Part shown: positions 17,820 through 27,687 of the stretch, in pieces
How the letters are laid out: each line of letters starts with the position of its first letter
How positions within the stretch are numbered: position 1 is the stretch's first letter
NCBI GenBank assembly: GCA_021372495.1
Contig: JAJFUF010000036.1
Location: 62,001-126,000 of the forward strand
DNA length: 64,000 nucleotides
Direction: 5' to 3'
From: Lysobacteraceae bacterium
GTDB taxonomy: Bacteria; Pseudomonadota; Gammaproteobacteria; Xanthomonadales; Rhodanobacteraceae
The notes under the pieces: generated by a model
The model's database searches: none
Told to the model about the DNA's origin: nothing
The model's input: the letters and a program-made list of their open reading frames with translations, nothing else
Position numbers and translations under genes: made by a program

Positions 17820-18845
17820 ATGAGGAATCCCCGCTCCATGCGCCTGCGCGCCGTGCTGTTCGCCTGCGCCTTCTGGTCCGTCGCCGCGGCCTTCTGCGCG
17901 CACGCCGGCACGGCGACGCTGCTGAACGTGTCCTACGACCCCACGCGCGAGCTGTACCGCGACTACAACGCCGCGTTCGCCGCGCACTGGAAGCAGACCA
18001 CCGGCGAGACCGTCGTCGTCCGCCAGTCGCACGGCGGCTCCGGCAAGCAGAGCCGCAGCGTGATCGACGGCCTGCAGGCCGACGTGGTCACGCTCGCGCT
18101 GGCCTACGACATCGACGCGCTGAACCGGCACGGCGGCCTGGTCCCTGCCGATTGGCAGAAGCGCCTGCCGGACAACAGCGCGCCGTACACCTCGACCGTG
18201 GTGTTCCTGGTGCGCAAGGGCAACCCCAAGCGCATCCGCGACTGGGACGATCTGGCCAGGCCGGGCGTCGGCGTGATCACGCCGAACCCCAAGACCAGCG
18301 GCGGCGCGCGCTGGAACTACCTGGCCGCATGGGGCTACGCGCGGCAGAAGTACGGCAGCGACGCCGCCGCCGAGGACTTCATGCGCCGGCTGCTGAAGAA
18401 CGTGCCGGTGTTCGACTCCGGCGCGCGCGGCGCCACCGCCACCTTCGTCGAGCGCGGCCAGGGCGACGTGCTGATCGCCTGGGAGAACGAGGCGCTGCTG
18501 GCGCTGGAAAACGGCGGCCGCGACCGTTTCGAGGTGGTCACGCCCTCGCTGAGCATCCTCGCCGAGCCGCCGGTCAGCGTGGTCGACAAGGTCGTCGAGC
18601 GGCGCGGCACGCGCAGGCTCGCCACCGCCTACCTGCAGTACCTGTATTCGAAGGCGGGGCAGGAAATCGTCGCCCGCCACCACTACCGCCCGCGCGATCC
18701 CGCCGTCGCCGCCGCGCACGCGGCGGAATTCCCGAAGCTCGCGCTGTTCACCGTCGACGCCATGTTCGGCGGCTGGCAAAAGGCGCAGGCCGCGCATTTC
18801 GCGGAAGGCGGCACGTTCGACCGCATCGTCGCCACGCTGCGCTGA
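17820..18845 (+). CDS. sbp: periplasmic sulfate-binding protein
   Basis: 341 residues. Captures sulfate in the periplasm for the CysTWA importer. Signal peptide to about residue 29 (...[22 protein letters not shown]). Family blocks seen: [88 protein letters not shown]. The start ATG 17820 follows GAGGCGG; an internal ATG at 17838 is an alternative. It is first in a four-gene operon ordered sbp-cysT-cysW-cysA, with coupled downstream genes. Expression under sulfur limitation is expected from the family. Confidence 0.96.
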   Translation: MRNPRSMRLRAVLFACAFWSVAAAFCAHAGTATLLNVSYDPTRELYRDYNAAFAAHWKQTTGETVVVRQSHGGSGKQSRSVIDGLQADVVTLALAYDIDALNRHGGLVPADWQKRLPDNSAPYTSTVVFLVRKGNPKRIRDWDDLARPGVGVITPNPKTSGGARWNYLAAWGYARQKYGSDAAAEDFMRRLLKNVPVFDSGARGATATFVERGQGDVLIAWENEALLALENGGRDRFEVVTPSLSILAEPPVSVVDKVVERRGTRRLATAYLQYLYSKAGQEIVARHHYRPRDPAVAAAHAAEFPKLALFTVDAMFGGWQKAQAAHFAEGGTFDRIVATLR

Positions 18846-18883
18846 GCCGCCGCGCGTACCGACCCTTGACGAGGACGTTGACG

Positions 18884-19720
18884 ATGCTTGCGCGCCGCCG
18901 CTCCCTGCCAGGCTTCGGACTGACGCTCGGGCTGACGCTCGCCTACCTCGCGGCGATCGTGCTGCTGCCGCTTGCCGCGCTGGCCTGGAAGACCGCGGGG
19001 CTCGGCTGGACGGAATTCGTCGCCGCGGCAACCGCCCCGCGCGCGCTGGCCGCCTACCGCGTCAGCTTCGGCTGCGCCGCGGTGGCCGGCGCGGTGAACC
19101 TGGTGATGGGCACGCTGCTGGCCTGGGTACTGGCGCGCTACCGCTTTCCCGGCCGGCGCCTGGTCGACGCGCTGATCGACCTGCCATTCGCGCTGCCGAC
19201 CGCCGTCGCCGGCATCGTGCTGACCTCGCTGTACGCCGACACCGGGCCGCTCGGCCGGCTGTTCGCCGCCGCCGGTATCCGCATCGCCTACACGCCGTTG
19301 GGTATCACGCTGGCGCTCACCTTCGTCAGCCTGCCGTTCCTGGTGCGCAGCGTGCAGCCGGTGCTGGAGGCGCTCGAGCCCGAGCTGGAGGAAGCCGCGG
19401 CCACGCTCGGCGCCGGCCGCCTGACGACAATGCTGCGCGTGATCCTGCCGATGCTGGCGCCGGCCATCCTCGCCGGCTTCGCGCTGGCCTTCGCGCGCGC
19501 GGTCGGCGAGTACGGCTCGGTGGTGTTCATCTCCGGCAACCTGCCGTTGAAGACCGAGATCGCGCCGTTCCTGATCGTGGCGCGGCTGGAGGAATACGAC
19601 TACGCCGGCGCCACCGCGATCGCAGTGGTGCTGCTGCTGGCCTCGTTCGCCGCGCTGCTGGCGATCAACCTGCTGCAACTGTGGCTGGTGCGCCGCCGCA
19701 GCGCGGAGGGCACGGCATGA
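18884..19720 (+). CDS. cysT: sulfate ABC transporter permease CysT
   Basis: 278 residues, six transmembrane helices, inner-membrane permease of the sulfate/thiosulfate importer. The EAA loop is visible in the C-terminal half ([52 protein letters not shown]), ending in the GEYGSV signature of CysT/CysU. The start is ATG 18884. The stop overlaps the cysW start in ATGA, so the two permeases are made in a fixed ratio. Confidence 0.95.
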   Translation: MLARRRSLPGFGLTLGLTLAYLAAIVLLPLAALAWKTAGLGWTEFVAAATAPRALAAYRVSFGCAAVAGAVNLVMGTLLAWVLARYRFPGRRLVDALIDLPFALPTAVAGIVLTSLYADTGPLGRLFAAAGIRIAYTPLGITLALTFVSLPFLVRSVQPVLEALEPELEEAAATLGAGRLTTMLRVILPMLAPAILAGFALAFARAVGEYGSVVFISGNLPLKTEIAPFLIVARLEEYDYAGATAIAVVLLLASFAALLAINLLQLWLVRRRSAEGTA

Positions 19721-20589
19721 CGACCGTGCGCCCGCGCGCCCTGCGCGACCCGCCGTGGATGCGCCGCACGCTGGTCGCTGCCGCGCTGCTGTTCGCCGCG
19801 CTGTTCCTGCTGCTGCCGCTGGCGGCGGTGTTCGGCTACGCGCTGCGCGACGGCTATGCGGTGTACGTGCAGAGCCTGTCCGATCCGGACGCGCGCGCCG
19901 CGATCCGCCTGACCCTGCTGGTGGCCGCGATCGCGGTGCCGGCGAACACGCTGTTCGGTCTCGCCGCAGCCTGGCTGATCACCCGCTTCGCGTTCCGCGG
20001 CAAGGGCCTGCTGGTGACGCTGATCGACCTGCCGTTCGCGGTCTCGCCGGTGGTCTCCGGCCTGGTGTTCGTGCTGCTGTTCGGCGCGCAGGGGCTGCTC
20101 GGCCCGTGGCTCGCCGCGCACGACGTCGGCATCATCTTCGCCGTGCCCGGCATCGTGCTCGCCACCACCTTCGTGACCTTCCCCTACGTCGCGCGCGAAC
20201 TGATCCCGCTGATGCAGGACCAGGGCAGCGAGGAGGAGCAGGCCGCGATCACGCTGGGCGCGTCCGCCGCGCGCATGTTCTGGCACGTTACCCTGCCCAA
20301 GGTACGCTGGGCGCTGCTGTACGGCGTGATCCTGTGCAACGCGCGCGCGATGGGCGAATTCGGCGCGGTCTCCGTCGTTTCCGGCCACATCCGCGGGCTC
20401 ACCGCGACCATGCCACTGCAGGTGGAAATGCTCTACAACGAATTCAGTCGCTACAGCCAGACCGGCGCGTTCGCGGTGGCCTCGCTGCTGGCCCTGCTGG
20501 CGCTGGCGACGCTGGCGATCAAGCGCCTGCTCGAATGGCGCATGCGCCGCGAGCACGCGGCGCTGCGTCCGCTGGGGGAAACCGCATGA
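19717..20589 (+). CDS. cysW: sulfate ABC transporter permease CysW
   Basis: 290 residues, six predicted transmembrane helices. Partner permease of CysT. Family blocks: [24 protein letters not shown] and the EAA loop [32 protein letters not shown], followed by [20 protein letters not shown]. The ATG at 19717 overlaps the cysT stop (ATGA) and the 3' end overlaps cysA in the same way. Confidence 0.95.
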   Translation: MTTVRPRALRDPPWMRRTLVAAALLFAALFLLLPLAAVFGYALRDGYAVYVQSLSDPDARAAIRLTLLVAAIAVPANTLFGLAAAWLITRFAFRGKGLLVTLIDLPFAVSPVVSGLVFVLLFGAQGLLGPWLAAHDVGIIFAVPGIVLATTFVTFPYVARELIPLMQDQGSEEEQAAITLGASAARMFWHVTLPKVRWALLYGVILCNARAMGEFGAVSVVSGHIRGLTATMPLQVEMLYNEFSRYSQTGAFAVASLLALLALATLAIKRLLEWRMRREHAALRPLGETA

Positions 20590-21626
20590 GCATCGAAGTA
20601 CGCGGCATCGAGCACCGCTACACGGACGCCGCGGCGCTGGCCGGCGTCGACCTGATGATCGAATCGGGCGAGCTGCTCGCCCTGCTCGGCCCGTCCGGCT
20701 GCGGCAAGACGACGCTGCTGCGCGTGATCGCCGGGTTGGAATTCCCCGAGCGCGGCGAGGTGCGCTTCCACGGCCGCGACGTCAGCGGCGTGCCGGCGCG
20801 GCGCCGGCGCGTCGGCTTCGTGTTCCAGCACTACGCCCTGTTCCGCCACCTGACCGTGTTCGACAACGTCGCCTTCGGCCTGCGCGTGCGGCCGTGGCTG
20901 CGTCGGCCGCGGCGCGCGGAGATCGCGCGCCGGGTCGGCGAGTTGCTCGAGCTGATGCAGATCGCGGCGCTGGCGCGGCGCTATCCCGCGCAGCTCTCCG
21001 GCGGCCAGCGCCAGCGCGTGGCGCTGGCGCGCGCGATGGCGGTGGAACCGGAGATCCTGCTGCTCGACGAGCCGTTCGGCGCGCTCGACGCGCGCGTGCG
21101 CGGCGAGCTGCGCCGCTGGCTGCGCGACCTGCACGACCGCATCCACCTGACCAGCGTGTTCGTCACCCACGACCAGGAGGAAGCCTGCGAGGTTGCCGAC
21201 CGCATCGCCGTGATGGATCGCGGCCGCATCGTGCAGATCGGCGACAGCGAGGCGCTGTACGCGCGCCCGGCGGCGCCGTTCGTCTGCCGCTTCCTCGGCG
21301 AGACCAACGAGCTGCCCGCCGCGCTGCACGCGCGCTGGAGCGGCCAGGCCGACGCGGACGTGCGCGTGTTCGTGCGCCCGCGCGACCTGCTGCTGCGCCA
21401 TGCGCCGGCCGGCGAGGACGCGCTCGAGGTCGTCGGCGTGCGCGACCTCGGCGAGCAGGTGCGCGTGGAAGTGTCGCATCCGCTGCTCGACGCGCCGCTG
21501 GTCGCGCTGTACGGCCACGACGCCTACGCCGAGCGCCGCTATACCGCGGGCCAGCGGGTGACGCTGGACGCGCCGCGCCGCTGGACCGCCTTCCGCGGCG
21601 ACACGCCGGTCGCGCACGCGCCCTAG
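20586..21626 (+). CDS. cysA: sulfate ABC transporter ATP-binding protein
   Basis: 346 residues. ATPase that drives sulfate/thiosulfate import. Walker [10 protein letters not shown] near 34-42, Q-loop FVFQHYALF, signature [15 protein letters not shown], Walker [13 protein letters not shown] and switch His in [10 protein letters not shown]. The region after about 240 is the TOBE-type regulatory domain of CysA/MalK proteins, with a conserved C-terminal LGEQVRVEV segment. Start overlaps cysW (ATGA). Convergent with the GGDEF gene across 72 bp in which no convincing terminator was seen. Confidence 0.95.
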   Translation: MSIEVRGIEHRYTDAAALAGVDLMIESGELLALLGPSGCGKTTLLRVIAGLEFPERGEVRFHGRDVSGVPARRRRVGFVFQHYALFRHLTVFDNVAFGLRVRPWLRRPRRAEIARRVGELLELMQIAALARRYPAQLSGGQRQRVALARAMAVEPEILLLDEPFGALDARVRGELRRWLRDLHDRIHLTSVFVTHDQEEACEVADRIAVMDRGRIVQIGDSEALYARPAAPFVCRFLGETNELPAALHARWSGQADADVRVFVRPRDLLLRHAPAGEDALEVVGVRDLGEQVRVEVSHPLLDAPLVALYGHDAYAERRYTAGQRVTLDAPRRWTAFRGDTPVAHAP

Positions 21627-21698
21627 GGATGCTCCGGTCAATTCCGCAATCCGCGCGGCGGCGCTCGCCCTGCGCGGACCTGCCGGGCGCGCGCCCCC

Positions 21699-23444
21699 TC
21701 AGTGCCGCGGCATGCGCGCTTCCGCGCCGCGGGCCACGGCGCGCACCTGGATCAGCGACTGGTCGGCGCGACGGATCGTCGCCTCGATCGGCTCGTCGTC
21801 CTGGCGCACCGCCCAGCCCATCGAGAGGTCCACGCTGATCTCGTTGCGCGCCACGCCCTCGCGCAGCCGCCCCGCGACCTCGCTCACGACCGCCGTGGAC
21901 GCCTCCGGCAACACGATCAGGAACTCGTCGCCGCCGAGCCGCACCACCGCATCGTCGTTGCGCGAGTTGTGCTGCAGGAAGCGGGTGACGCCGAGCAGGA
22001 TCTCGTCGCCCTTCTGGTGGCCGTAGGTGTCGTTGTAGTGCTTGAAGTGGTCGAGGTCGACCACGATGCAGCCCCAGCGCTGCCCGGCCTCGACGCGCGC
22101 GGCGAACTGCTCCAGATAACGGCGGTTGTAGGCGCCGGTCAGCGCGTCCTTCTGGTTCTGCTCGCGCAGGCGCAGCTCGTAGTGGTGGCGCAGGGTGATG
22201 TCCTGCGCCGAGCCGAGCACGTACGGCTGCGGATCGCCGTCCGGATAGAACACGTTGCGGTACTGCCAGACGCGGCGCTCGCCGCCGCGCGCCTGCACCT
22301 GCACCACGCCGGCGTCGCGGCGCAGGTTGCGGATGCGCATCAGGTACTCGTAGAAATCCTGCCGGCCCTCCTCGGGCACGAACTCGGCGAGGTTGCGCCC
22401 GACCAGTTCCTCCGGCGCGTGGCCCAGGGCCTGCGCCATGGCCGCGTTCGCCCTCAGCACGCGGCCGTCCAGGTCGTGCGACCAGATCATGCCGAGGCCG
22501 GACTCGACCAGGTCGCGGTGGCGGCGCTCCAGGTCGGCCTGCGCGCGCTGCAGGCGGCGCTCGGCGCCGACGTCGCGCACGATCGCGATGCGCACCGCGC
22601 GCCCGTCGCGCTCCACCCGCGTCGAGCCGACTTCGACCTCGAGCTGCGCGCCGTCCTTGCGCCGGTGCCGCCAGCCCTGCACGCAGGCGACCTGCTCGGG
22701 GCGCGGCTGGCTCATGTAGGCGCGCAGGCGCTCGGCCTCGTCGGGCGGCCGGATGTCGTAGAGGTCGAGCTGCAGGAATTCCTCGCGGGTCCAGCCGTAG
22801 AGGCGGATCGCGGCGGCGTTGACGTCGAGGATGCGCAGGTTGGCCTCGTCGTAGACCAGCACCGGCAGCGGGTTGTGCGTGAACAGCGCCAATTGCAGCG
22901 CATCGTGCCGCGCGCGCGCGGCCTGCGCCTGCAGCGCGTCGGTCACGTCGCGGCCGCAGCCGAGCGTGCCGAGCGAACGCCCGTCCGCGGCGCGCAGCGG
23001 CACCCGGCTCAGTTCGAAGGTGCGCCACCCGCGGTTCGGCAGTTCGGCGCACGCGACCGCGGCCGGCGCAGCCGCGCCGGCATGGGCGGGCAGCGCCGCG
23101 GCGGCGGCGTTGCCGAGCAGGCGGCGACCGGCCACATCCTCGGCGTACAGCGGCGTCTCGACGCGCTGCAGCACCGCGCGCAGCAGCGCCTCGGCAAGCG
23201 CCAGGCGCCTGCGGACGGCGTGCGCCGCCAGTCCGGCCGCGGCCAGCAGCAGCAGCGCGGCGAACGCCGCGGGCGCGTGCCACGCCGACGCCATGCCGGC
23301 GACGCGCAGCGCGAGGGCGAGCAGCAGCGCCGCCAGCCCGCCGGCCAGCAGCAGCGCCGATGCGCGGTGCCACGATTGCGCCACGCGCAGGAACGCGCGT
23401 CGGTCCGGGCCGTCCGCTTCGCCGGACGATGCCTGCCTTTGCAT
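21699..23444 (-). CDS. membrane-anchored PAS-GGDEF diguanylate cyclase
   Basis: 581 residues. Two N-terminal transmembrane helices (about 30-80), a short PAS-like segment, two clear PAS domains (one with TREEFLQLDLYDIRPPDEAERL and a PAC, one with LESGLGMIWSHDLDG-like start and RRDAGVVQVQARGGERRVW), then a GGDEF domain. The active site is canonical (RLGGDEFLIVL) with DLDHFKHYNDTYGHQKGDE upstream. An RxxD inhibitory site (RNDD) stands five residues before GGDEF. It should make cyclic-di-GMP with product inhibition, under control of a PAS-sensed signal. ATG 23444 follows GAGGGGAG; an upstream in-frame ATG at 23504 is less likely. No EAL domain. Confidence 0.92.
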   Translation of the reverse strand: MQRQASSGEADGPDRRAFLRVAQSWHRASALLLAGGLAALLLALALRVAGMASAWHAPAAFAALLLLAAAGLAAHAVRRRLALAEALLRAVLQRVETPLYAEDVAGRRLLGNAAAAALPAHAGAAAPAAVACAELPNRGWRTFELSRVPLRAADGRSLGTLGCGRDVTDALQAQAARARHDALQLALFTHNPLPVLVYDEANLRILDVNAAAIRLYGWTREEFLQLDLYDIRPPDEAERLRAYMSQPRPEQVACVQGWRHRRKDGAQLEVEVGSTRVERDGRAVRIAIVRDVGAERRLQRAQADLERRHRDLVESGLGMIWSHDLDGRVLRANAAMAQALGHAPEELVGRNLAEFVPEEGRQDFYEYLMRIRNLRRDAGVVQVQARGGERRVWQYRNVFYPDGDPQPYVLGSAQDITLRHHYELRLREQNQKDALTGAYNRRYLEQFAARVEAGQRWGCIVVDLDHFKHYNDTYGHQKGDEILLGVTRFLQHNSRNDDAVVRLGGDEFLIVLPEASTAVVSEVAGRLREGVARNEISVDLSMGWAVRQDDEPIEATIRRADQSLIQVRAVARGAEARMPRH

Positions 23445-23612
23445 GCCGACTCCCCTCGAGTGCGGCGCGCCGGATGCGCCGGCGCCCTGCCCGAAGCAGT
23501 GCAAGACTCGTGCGCGGGGAACGCATGCGTGCGCCGGAAACGCCCGCGCGCGGCGTTCCGAAACGATTGTTGACGAGTCCGGGGTGTCGGACTGCCGCCG
23601 CGCGCGGCGGCC

Positions 23613-24533
23613 TCAGTCGCGCATCAGGGTGGACTTGCCGAACAGGCTCTCGACCAGGTCCACCGCCAGGATCGCGGTCTTGTTGTGCTCGTCGAAGGCG
23701 GGATTCAGCTCGACGATGTCCAGCGAGCCCAGCCGGCCGCTGTCGGCGATCATCTCCATCACCAGTTGCGCCTCGCGGTAGTTGGGGCCGCCGGGCACGG
23801 TGGTGCCGACGCCCGGCGCGATGCCGGGGTCGAGGAAATCGACGTCGAAGCTGACGTGCAGGTGGGCGTCGGCATCCAGCCCGTCGAGCGCCTCTTCCAT
23901 CGCGCGCTTGACGCCGGCCTCGTCGATGTAGCGCATGTCGTAGATGTCGAGGCCGACGTCGTGCACCAGCTTCTTCTCGCCCGCGTCGACCGAGCGGATG
24001 CCGATCTGGCGCACCTGCCCGGGCAGCAGCGCGGGCGCGCCGCCGCCGAGGTCGGTCAGCGCCCGCGGCCCCAGCCCGCACAGGCAGGCCACCGGCATGC
24101 CGTGGATGTTGCCGGACGGGGTGATCTCGCTGGTGTTGAAGTCGGCGTGCGCGTCCAGCCACAGCACGCGCAGCTTCTTGCCGCGCGCGCGGCAGTGGCG
24201 CGCCACCGCGGTGATCGAGCCGATCGCCAGGCAGTGGTCGCCGCCGAGCAGGATCGGCAGGCGTCCGCCGTCCAGTTCGGCCGCCACCGCGTCCATCACC
24301 GCCCGGTTCCAGGCCACCACCTGATCGAGGTGCCGGTAGCCGTCGGTCGGCGGCAGCCACGGATTCAGCGGGCCGGCCAGGTTGCCGCAGTCGGTCACTT
24401 CCAGACCGCGCGCGGCCAGCGCCTGCGCCAGTCCGGCGACGCGCAGCGCCTCCGGGCCCATCGAGGCGCCGCGGTGGCCGGCGCCGATGTCGGTCGGCGC
24501 GCCGATCAGGGAAACGGGGGCAAACGGTCGCAT
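23613..24533 (-). CDS. rocF: arginase
   Basis: 306 residues. Hydrolyses arginine to ornithine and urea with a binuclear Mn centre. The metal-binding motifs are all present: GGDHCLAIGS, WLDAHADFNT, and SFDVDFLDPGIAPGVGTTVPGG; the last is the arginase type rather than agmatinase. Start at ATG 24533 with GAGGAG upstream. It stands alone, with no transporter or ornithine aminotransferase next to it; a CtlX-like guanidino/ureido hydrolase lies 11 kb away. Confidence 0.95.
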   Translation of the reverse strand: MRPFAPVSLIGAPTDIGAGHRGASMGPEALRVAGLAQALAARGLEVTDCGNLAGPLNPWLPPTDGYRHLDQVVAWNRAVMDAVAAELDGGRLPILLGGDHCLAIGSITAVARHCRARGKKLRVLWLDAHADFNTSEITPSGNIHGMPVACLCGLGPRALTDLGGGAPALLPGQVRQIGIRSVDAGEKKLVHDVGLDIYDMRYIDEAGVKRAMEEALDGLDADAHLHVSFDVDFLDPGIAPGVGTTVPGGPNYREAQLVMEMIADSGRLGSLDIVELNPAFDEHNKTAILAVDLVESLFGKSTLMRD

Positions 24534-24653
24534 GCGGCTCCTCGAACGGGTTTCAGTGCGACGGCGGCGCGGCAGGGCGCGCAGGGCGCGCCCGCTGCCG
24601 GCGCAAGGCAGTCAAGCATAGCCGGCCGCGGCGGACACCGGCCAGCACGCGCG

Positions 24654-24995
24654 TCAGGAGGCCCCGCCGATGGCCGCGTCGAGCGCGACGATGCAGGCAG
24701 CCAGCGCGGGCGCCAGCCGCAGCGGATCGCGACAGGGGCTGGCGCCGGACAGCAACGCGTCGAGCGCGCGCGCCGCCTCGCCCAGCGCCTCGAAGCCGTA
24801 GTTGGGCGCGGCACCGGACAGGCGGTGCACGAGCTGGCGCAGCGCCCCCCACTCCGGCGCCGCGGCGTCTGCGCGGCAGGCATGCCACAGCCGCGCCAGT
24901 TCGGCGCGCTTGTCCGGCAGCGCGCGCACGTAGTCGCGGGTCAGCGCGGCGAGGCGCGCCTCGAAATCGAAATCGTCGCCGTCCGACGGGTTCAT
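24654..24995 (-). CDS. Hpt-domain phosphotransfer protein
   Basis: 113 residues, a four-helix Hpt module. The phospho-accepting His is H57 in ALRQLVHRLSGAAPNYGFEALGEAA, matching the HxLxGxAxxxG pattern. Such stand-alone Hpt proteins relay phosphate between hybrid histidine kinases and response regulators. No hybrid kinase is adjacent, so its partner is unknown. The start ATG 24995 precedes an acidic N-terminus (NPSDGDDFDFE). Confidence 0.8.
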   Translation of the reverse strand: MNPSDGDDFDFEARLAALTRDYVRALPDKRAELARLWHACRADAAAPEWGALRQLVHRLSGAAPNYGFEALGEAARALDALLSGASPCRDPLRLAPALAACIVALDAAIGGAS

Positions 24996-25030
24996 GCGGC
25001 AGCTCCGGCCATGGCGCGCGGGCGTCGGGA

Positions 25031-25106
25031 TGGTGCCGGCAGTCCGAATCGAACGGACGACCTACCGCTTACAAGGCGGTTGCTCTACCGACTGAGCTAT
25101 GCCGGC
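25031..25106 (-). tRNA. tRNA-Thr(UGU)
   Basis: Read on the minus strand, 76 bases from GCCGGCATAG to an encoded CCA. The acceptor stem GCCGGCA/TGCCGGC is perfect, the D-arm carries AGCTCAGTCGGTAGAGC, the anticodon stem ACCGC/GCGGT closes the loop CTTGTAA (anticodon TGT), and the T-arm has GTTCGATTC. The anticodon reads ACA threonine codons. No integrated element flanks it. Confidence 0.97.
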
Positions 25107-25145
25107 GCCGCCGCGATTCTAGCAGGCGCCCGCGCGGCCGCCCGC

Positions 25146-26168
25146 TCACGCGAAGTCGGCGTCCAGCACGATGCGGTAGCGCGGCTTGCCGGCGCGCAGG
25201 TGCGCCAGCGCCGCGTTGACGCGCGCCATCGGGAAGCGCTCGACGCGCGGCGCGATGGCGTGGCGCGCGCAGAAGTCCAGCATCGCCGCCACCGTGGCCG
25301 GCCGTCCCATCGGCGAACCGGACACCTGCTTCTGTCCGCCGATCAGGCCGAACGCCGGCAGCGCCAGCGGCTCCAGCACCGCGCCGACGAAGTGCAGGCG
25401 GCCGCGCGGCGCCAGCGTGCGCAGCAGCGCGGTCCAGTCCAGCGGCACGTTGACCGTGACCAGCACGAAGTCGAAGGCGCCGGCCAGCGCCTTCAGCGCG
25501 CCGGCGTCGCGGCTGTCGACCGCGCGGTGCGCGCCCAGCGCCAGCGCCTCGGCGTGCTTGGAGGCGCTCGAGGTGAACGCGGTCACCTCGCAGCCCCAGG
25601 CGCGCAGGAAGCCGAGCGCGAGGTGGCCGAGCCCGCCGATGCCGACCACGGCGACGCGGTCGGTCGGCTTCACGCCGAACTCGACGATCGGGCTGAACAC
25701 GGTGACGCCGGCGCAGAACAGCGGCCCCGCGCTGGCCGCGTCCACGCCCTCCGGCAGCGGCGTCGCCCACGCCCACTGGCAGCGCACGCGCTCGGCGAAG
25801 CCGCCGTGGCGGCCGACGATGGTTTCGCCGCCGTCCGCGCACAGGTGCGCGTCGCCGGCCACGCACTGCGCGCAGTGCGTGCAGCTCGACGCGTTCCAGC
25901 CCACGCCGACGCGCTGGCCGAGCGCGCGCGCGGCCGCCGGCACCGCGGCGCCGCGCGCCACGACGCGCCCGACGACCTCGTGGCCCGGCACCAGCGGATA
26001 CGCGCTGCGCCGCCAGGCGTTGTCGAGCATCGACAGGTCGGAATGGCAGATGCCACAGGACTCGACCGCGATCTCCACCTCGTCCGCGCCGAGCGGGCCG
26101 GGATCGTATTCGAACGGCGCGAGATCGGCGCCGGCGCGCGGCGCGGCCCAGGCACGGATGCGGCTCAT
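25146..26168 (-). CDS. NAD(P)-dependent zinc alcohol dehydrogenase (YahK/CAD-like)
   Basis: 340 residues, medium-chain dehydrogenase. Catalytic zinc ligands in CGICHSDLS and PGHEVVGRVV; structural zinc cysteines in CTHCAQCVAGDAHLC; Rossmann motif VVGIGGLGHLAL. The C-terminal FGLIGGQKQVSGSPMG resembles the YahK/YjgB/cinnamyl-alcohol group that reduces a wide range of aldehydes with NADPH. Monocistronic, just downstream of the tRNA-Thr locus on the same strand in reading direction. Substrate not predictable. It is only distantly similar to the FNR-linked dehydrogenase at 54779. Confidence 0.88.
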   Translation of the reverse strand: MSRIRAWAAPRAGADLAPFEYDPGPLGADEVEIAVESCGICHSDLSMLDNAWRRSAYPLVPGHEVVGRVVARGAAVPAAARALGQRVGVGWNASSCTHCAQCVAGDAHLCADGGETIVGRHGGFAERVRCQWAWATPLPEGVDAASAGPLFCAGVTVFSPIVEFGVKPTDRVAVVGIGGLGHLALGFLRAWGCEVTAFTSSASKHAEALALGAHRAVDSRDAGALKALAGAFDFVLVTVNVPLDWTALLRTLAPRGRLHFVGAVLEPLALPAFGLIGGQKQVSGSPMGRPATVAAMLDFCARHAIAPRVERFPMARVNAALAHLRAGKPRYRIVLDADFA

Positions 26169-26231
26169 GGCAGGTCTTCCCTCAAGTTCGTGGGTAACGG
26201 TTGCGCGGCGACTCCGGCTTGTGCGGCCTGT

Positions 26232-26900
26232 TCAGAAGCAGGCCACCGGCTGCGCCTGCATGTCGGCGCGCTGCGGCAGCCAGGTACGCCAGTCGAACTG
26301 CGGCGTGTCCGGCAGCGCGAAGTCGACGAAGTAGACCGGCATCGCCTCGACGCGCTCGCGCAACTGCGGCTGGAAGCCCAGTTCGGTCACCTGCGCGCGG
26401 CGGCGCTCGGCGTTGCCGGGGTCGTGGAACAGGCCCAGCGAGATGGTGTTCTGCTGGTCGCCGGCGGTGACCACGTAGTAGTCGCGCACGCCCTTCGCCG
26501 ACAGCGCGCGCGCGGTCTGCAGCGCCTGCTCGCGGGTCGCGAACGCCGGCAGGAACACCCACCAGCCGCGCGACTGGGTCGCCTGCGTCTCGCGGTACTG
26601 GATGCGCGGCACGTGCGGGGTCAGCGCGTCGATGGCGACGCGCACGTCGGCCTGGGTGGGGAACGGGCCGAGGCTCATGCACTTGTCCGCGGCCAGCGCG
26701 GCGCGCGATTCCGGCGCCGCGTCCAGCTCCGCGCTCTGCGTCTCCGGCGGACCCGGGCGTTCGGACAGCAGGCGCAGCTCGGGCACGCCGGCATCGGTGC
26801 GCGCCGGTGCCGGCGCGACCCGCGTGGCGCCGAACGCCAGCCACGCGGCGACACCGGCGTTGAGGGCGAGCAGCAGCAGGAACAGCAGTCGGAAGAACAT
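26232..26900 (-). CDS. SPOR-domain membrane protein
   Basis: 222 residues. One N-terminal transmembrane helix (FFRLLFLLLLALNAGVAAWLAFG), a Pro/Ala linker, then a SPOR domain around 80-170 (CMSLGPFPTQADVRVAIDAL; WWVFLPAFATREQALQTARALSAKGVRDYYVV; NTISLGLFHDPGNAERRRAQVTELG). SPOR domains bind denuded peptidoglycan at division septa, so a septal or envelope role is likely. It follows coaX by 40 bp and ends the plsY-birA-coaX operon. Confidence 0.82.
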   Translation of the reverse strand: MFFRLLFLLLLALNAGVAAWLAFGATRVAPAPARTDAGVPELRLLSERPGPPETQSAELDAAPESRAALAADKCMSLGPFPTQADVRVAIDALTPHVPRIQYRETQATQSRGWWVFLPAFATREQALQTARALSAKGVRDYYVVTAGDQQNTISLGLFHDPGNAERRRAQVTELGFQPQLRERVEAMPVYFVDFALPDTPQFDWRTWLPQRADMQAQPVACF

Positions 26901-26940
26901 GCGCGCGCACCAGGGGTTGCCGGCATTGTATCGGCTGCGC

Positions 26941-27687
26941 TCAGGCCGGGTGCGCCGCCGCCCACACGACGAGGCCGCGCAGCACCGCGTCGCGCAGCGG
27001 CTGGTGCGGCACCGCCAGCAGCGCGCCCAGCGCGTCGGCGTCGCCGCCGGCGAGCAGCACGCGTGGCGCGCCGCCCAGCGCCGCGGCCATGTGCGCGTGG
27101 AAGCGTTCGATCAGCGCCGCCGCCGCTTGCCAGCAGCCGGAGGCGAGCGCGTCCGGCGTGTTGTCGGCGGCATCGACGATGCGGCCGGGGCGCTCCACCA
27201 CCACGCGCGCGGCGGCATCGCGCAGCGCCGACTGCATCAGCGCCGGCCCCGGCGCGATCAGCCCGCCGAGGTGGCGGCCGTCGCCGGCCAGCGCGTCCAG
27301 CGTCAGCGCGGTGCCGCCGCCGGCGATCACGCACGGCGCAAGCCGCTGCGCGCGCGCCGCGACCATCGCCAGGAAGCGGTCGACGCCCAGCCGTTCCGGC
27401 TCGGCGTAGGCGTTGCGCACGCCGCAGGCCGCGGCCGGCGAGCGCACGAACTCGGCTTCGACGTGGAAGCGCACGCGCACCGCCTCGGCCAGCGCCGCGT
27501 CGCGCTCGGCGCCGGCCACCGAGGCGACCAGCACGCGCGCGGGATTCGGCAGCGCCGCCCAGCGGCGCGCCAGGCCGTGCAGCATGGTTTCGTCGGCCCA
27601 CGCCAGCGGCGCGCCCGGCGTCAGCGCACCGTCTTCCGCGCGCGCCCATTTCAGCCGCGTGTTGCCGAGATCGAGCAGCAGGTTCAT
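26941..27687 (-). CDS. coaX: type III pantothenate kinase
   Basis: 248 residues. Phosphorylates pantothenate in the first committed step of coenzyme A synthesis. ASKHA fold with MNLLLDLGNTRLKWA (phosphate motif), LGVDRFLAMVAARA, GTALTLDAL and GLIAPGPALM. The ATG at 27687 overlaps the birA stop in ATGA. The birA-coaX pair is a common arrangement in beta- and gammaproteobacteria. Confidence 0.95.
   Translation of the reverse strand: MNLLLDLGNTRLKWARAEDGALTPGAPLAWADETMLHGLARRWAALPNPARVLVASVAGAERDAALAEAVRVRFHVEAEFVRSPAAACGVRNAYAEPERLGVDRFLAMVAARAQRLAPCVIAGGGTALTLDALAGDGRHLGGLIAPGPALMQSALRDAAARVVVERPGRIVDAADNTPDALASGCWQAAAALIERFHAHMAAALGGAPRVLLAGGDADALGALLAVPHQPLRDAVLRGLVVWAAAHPA

Noticed and set aside
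25031..25106. tRNA-Thr as attachment site of an integrated element
   Set aside because: No integrase, repeated tRNA 3' end or change in GC is seen on either side.
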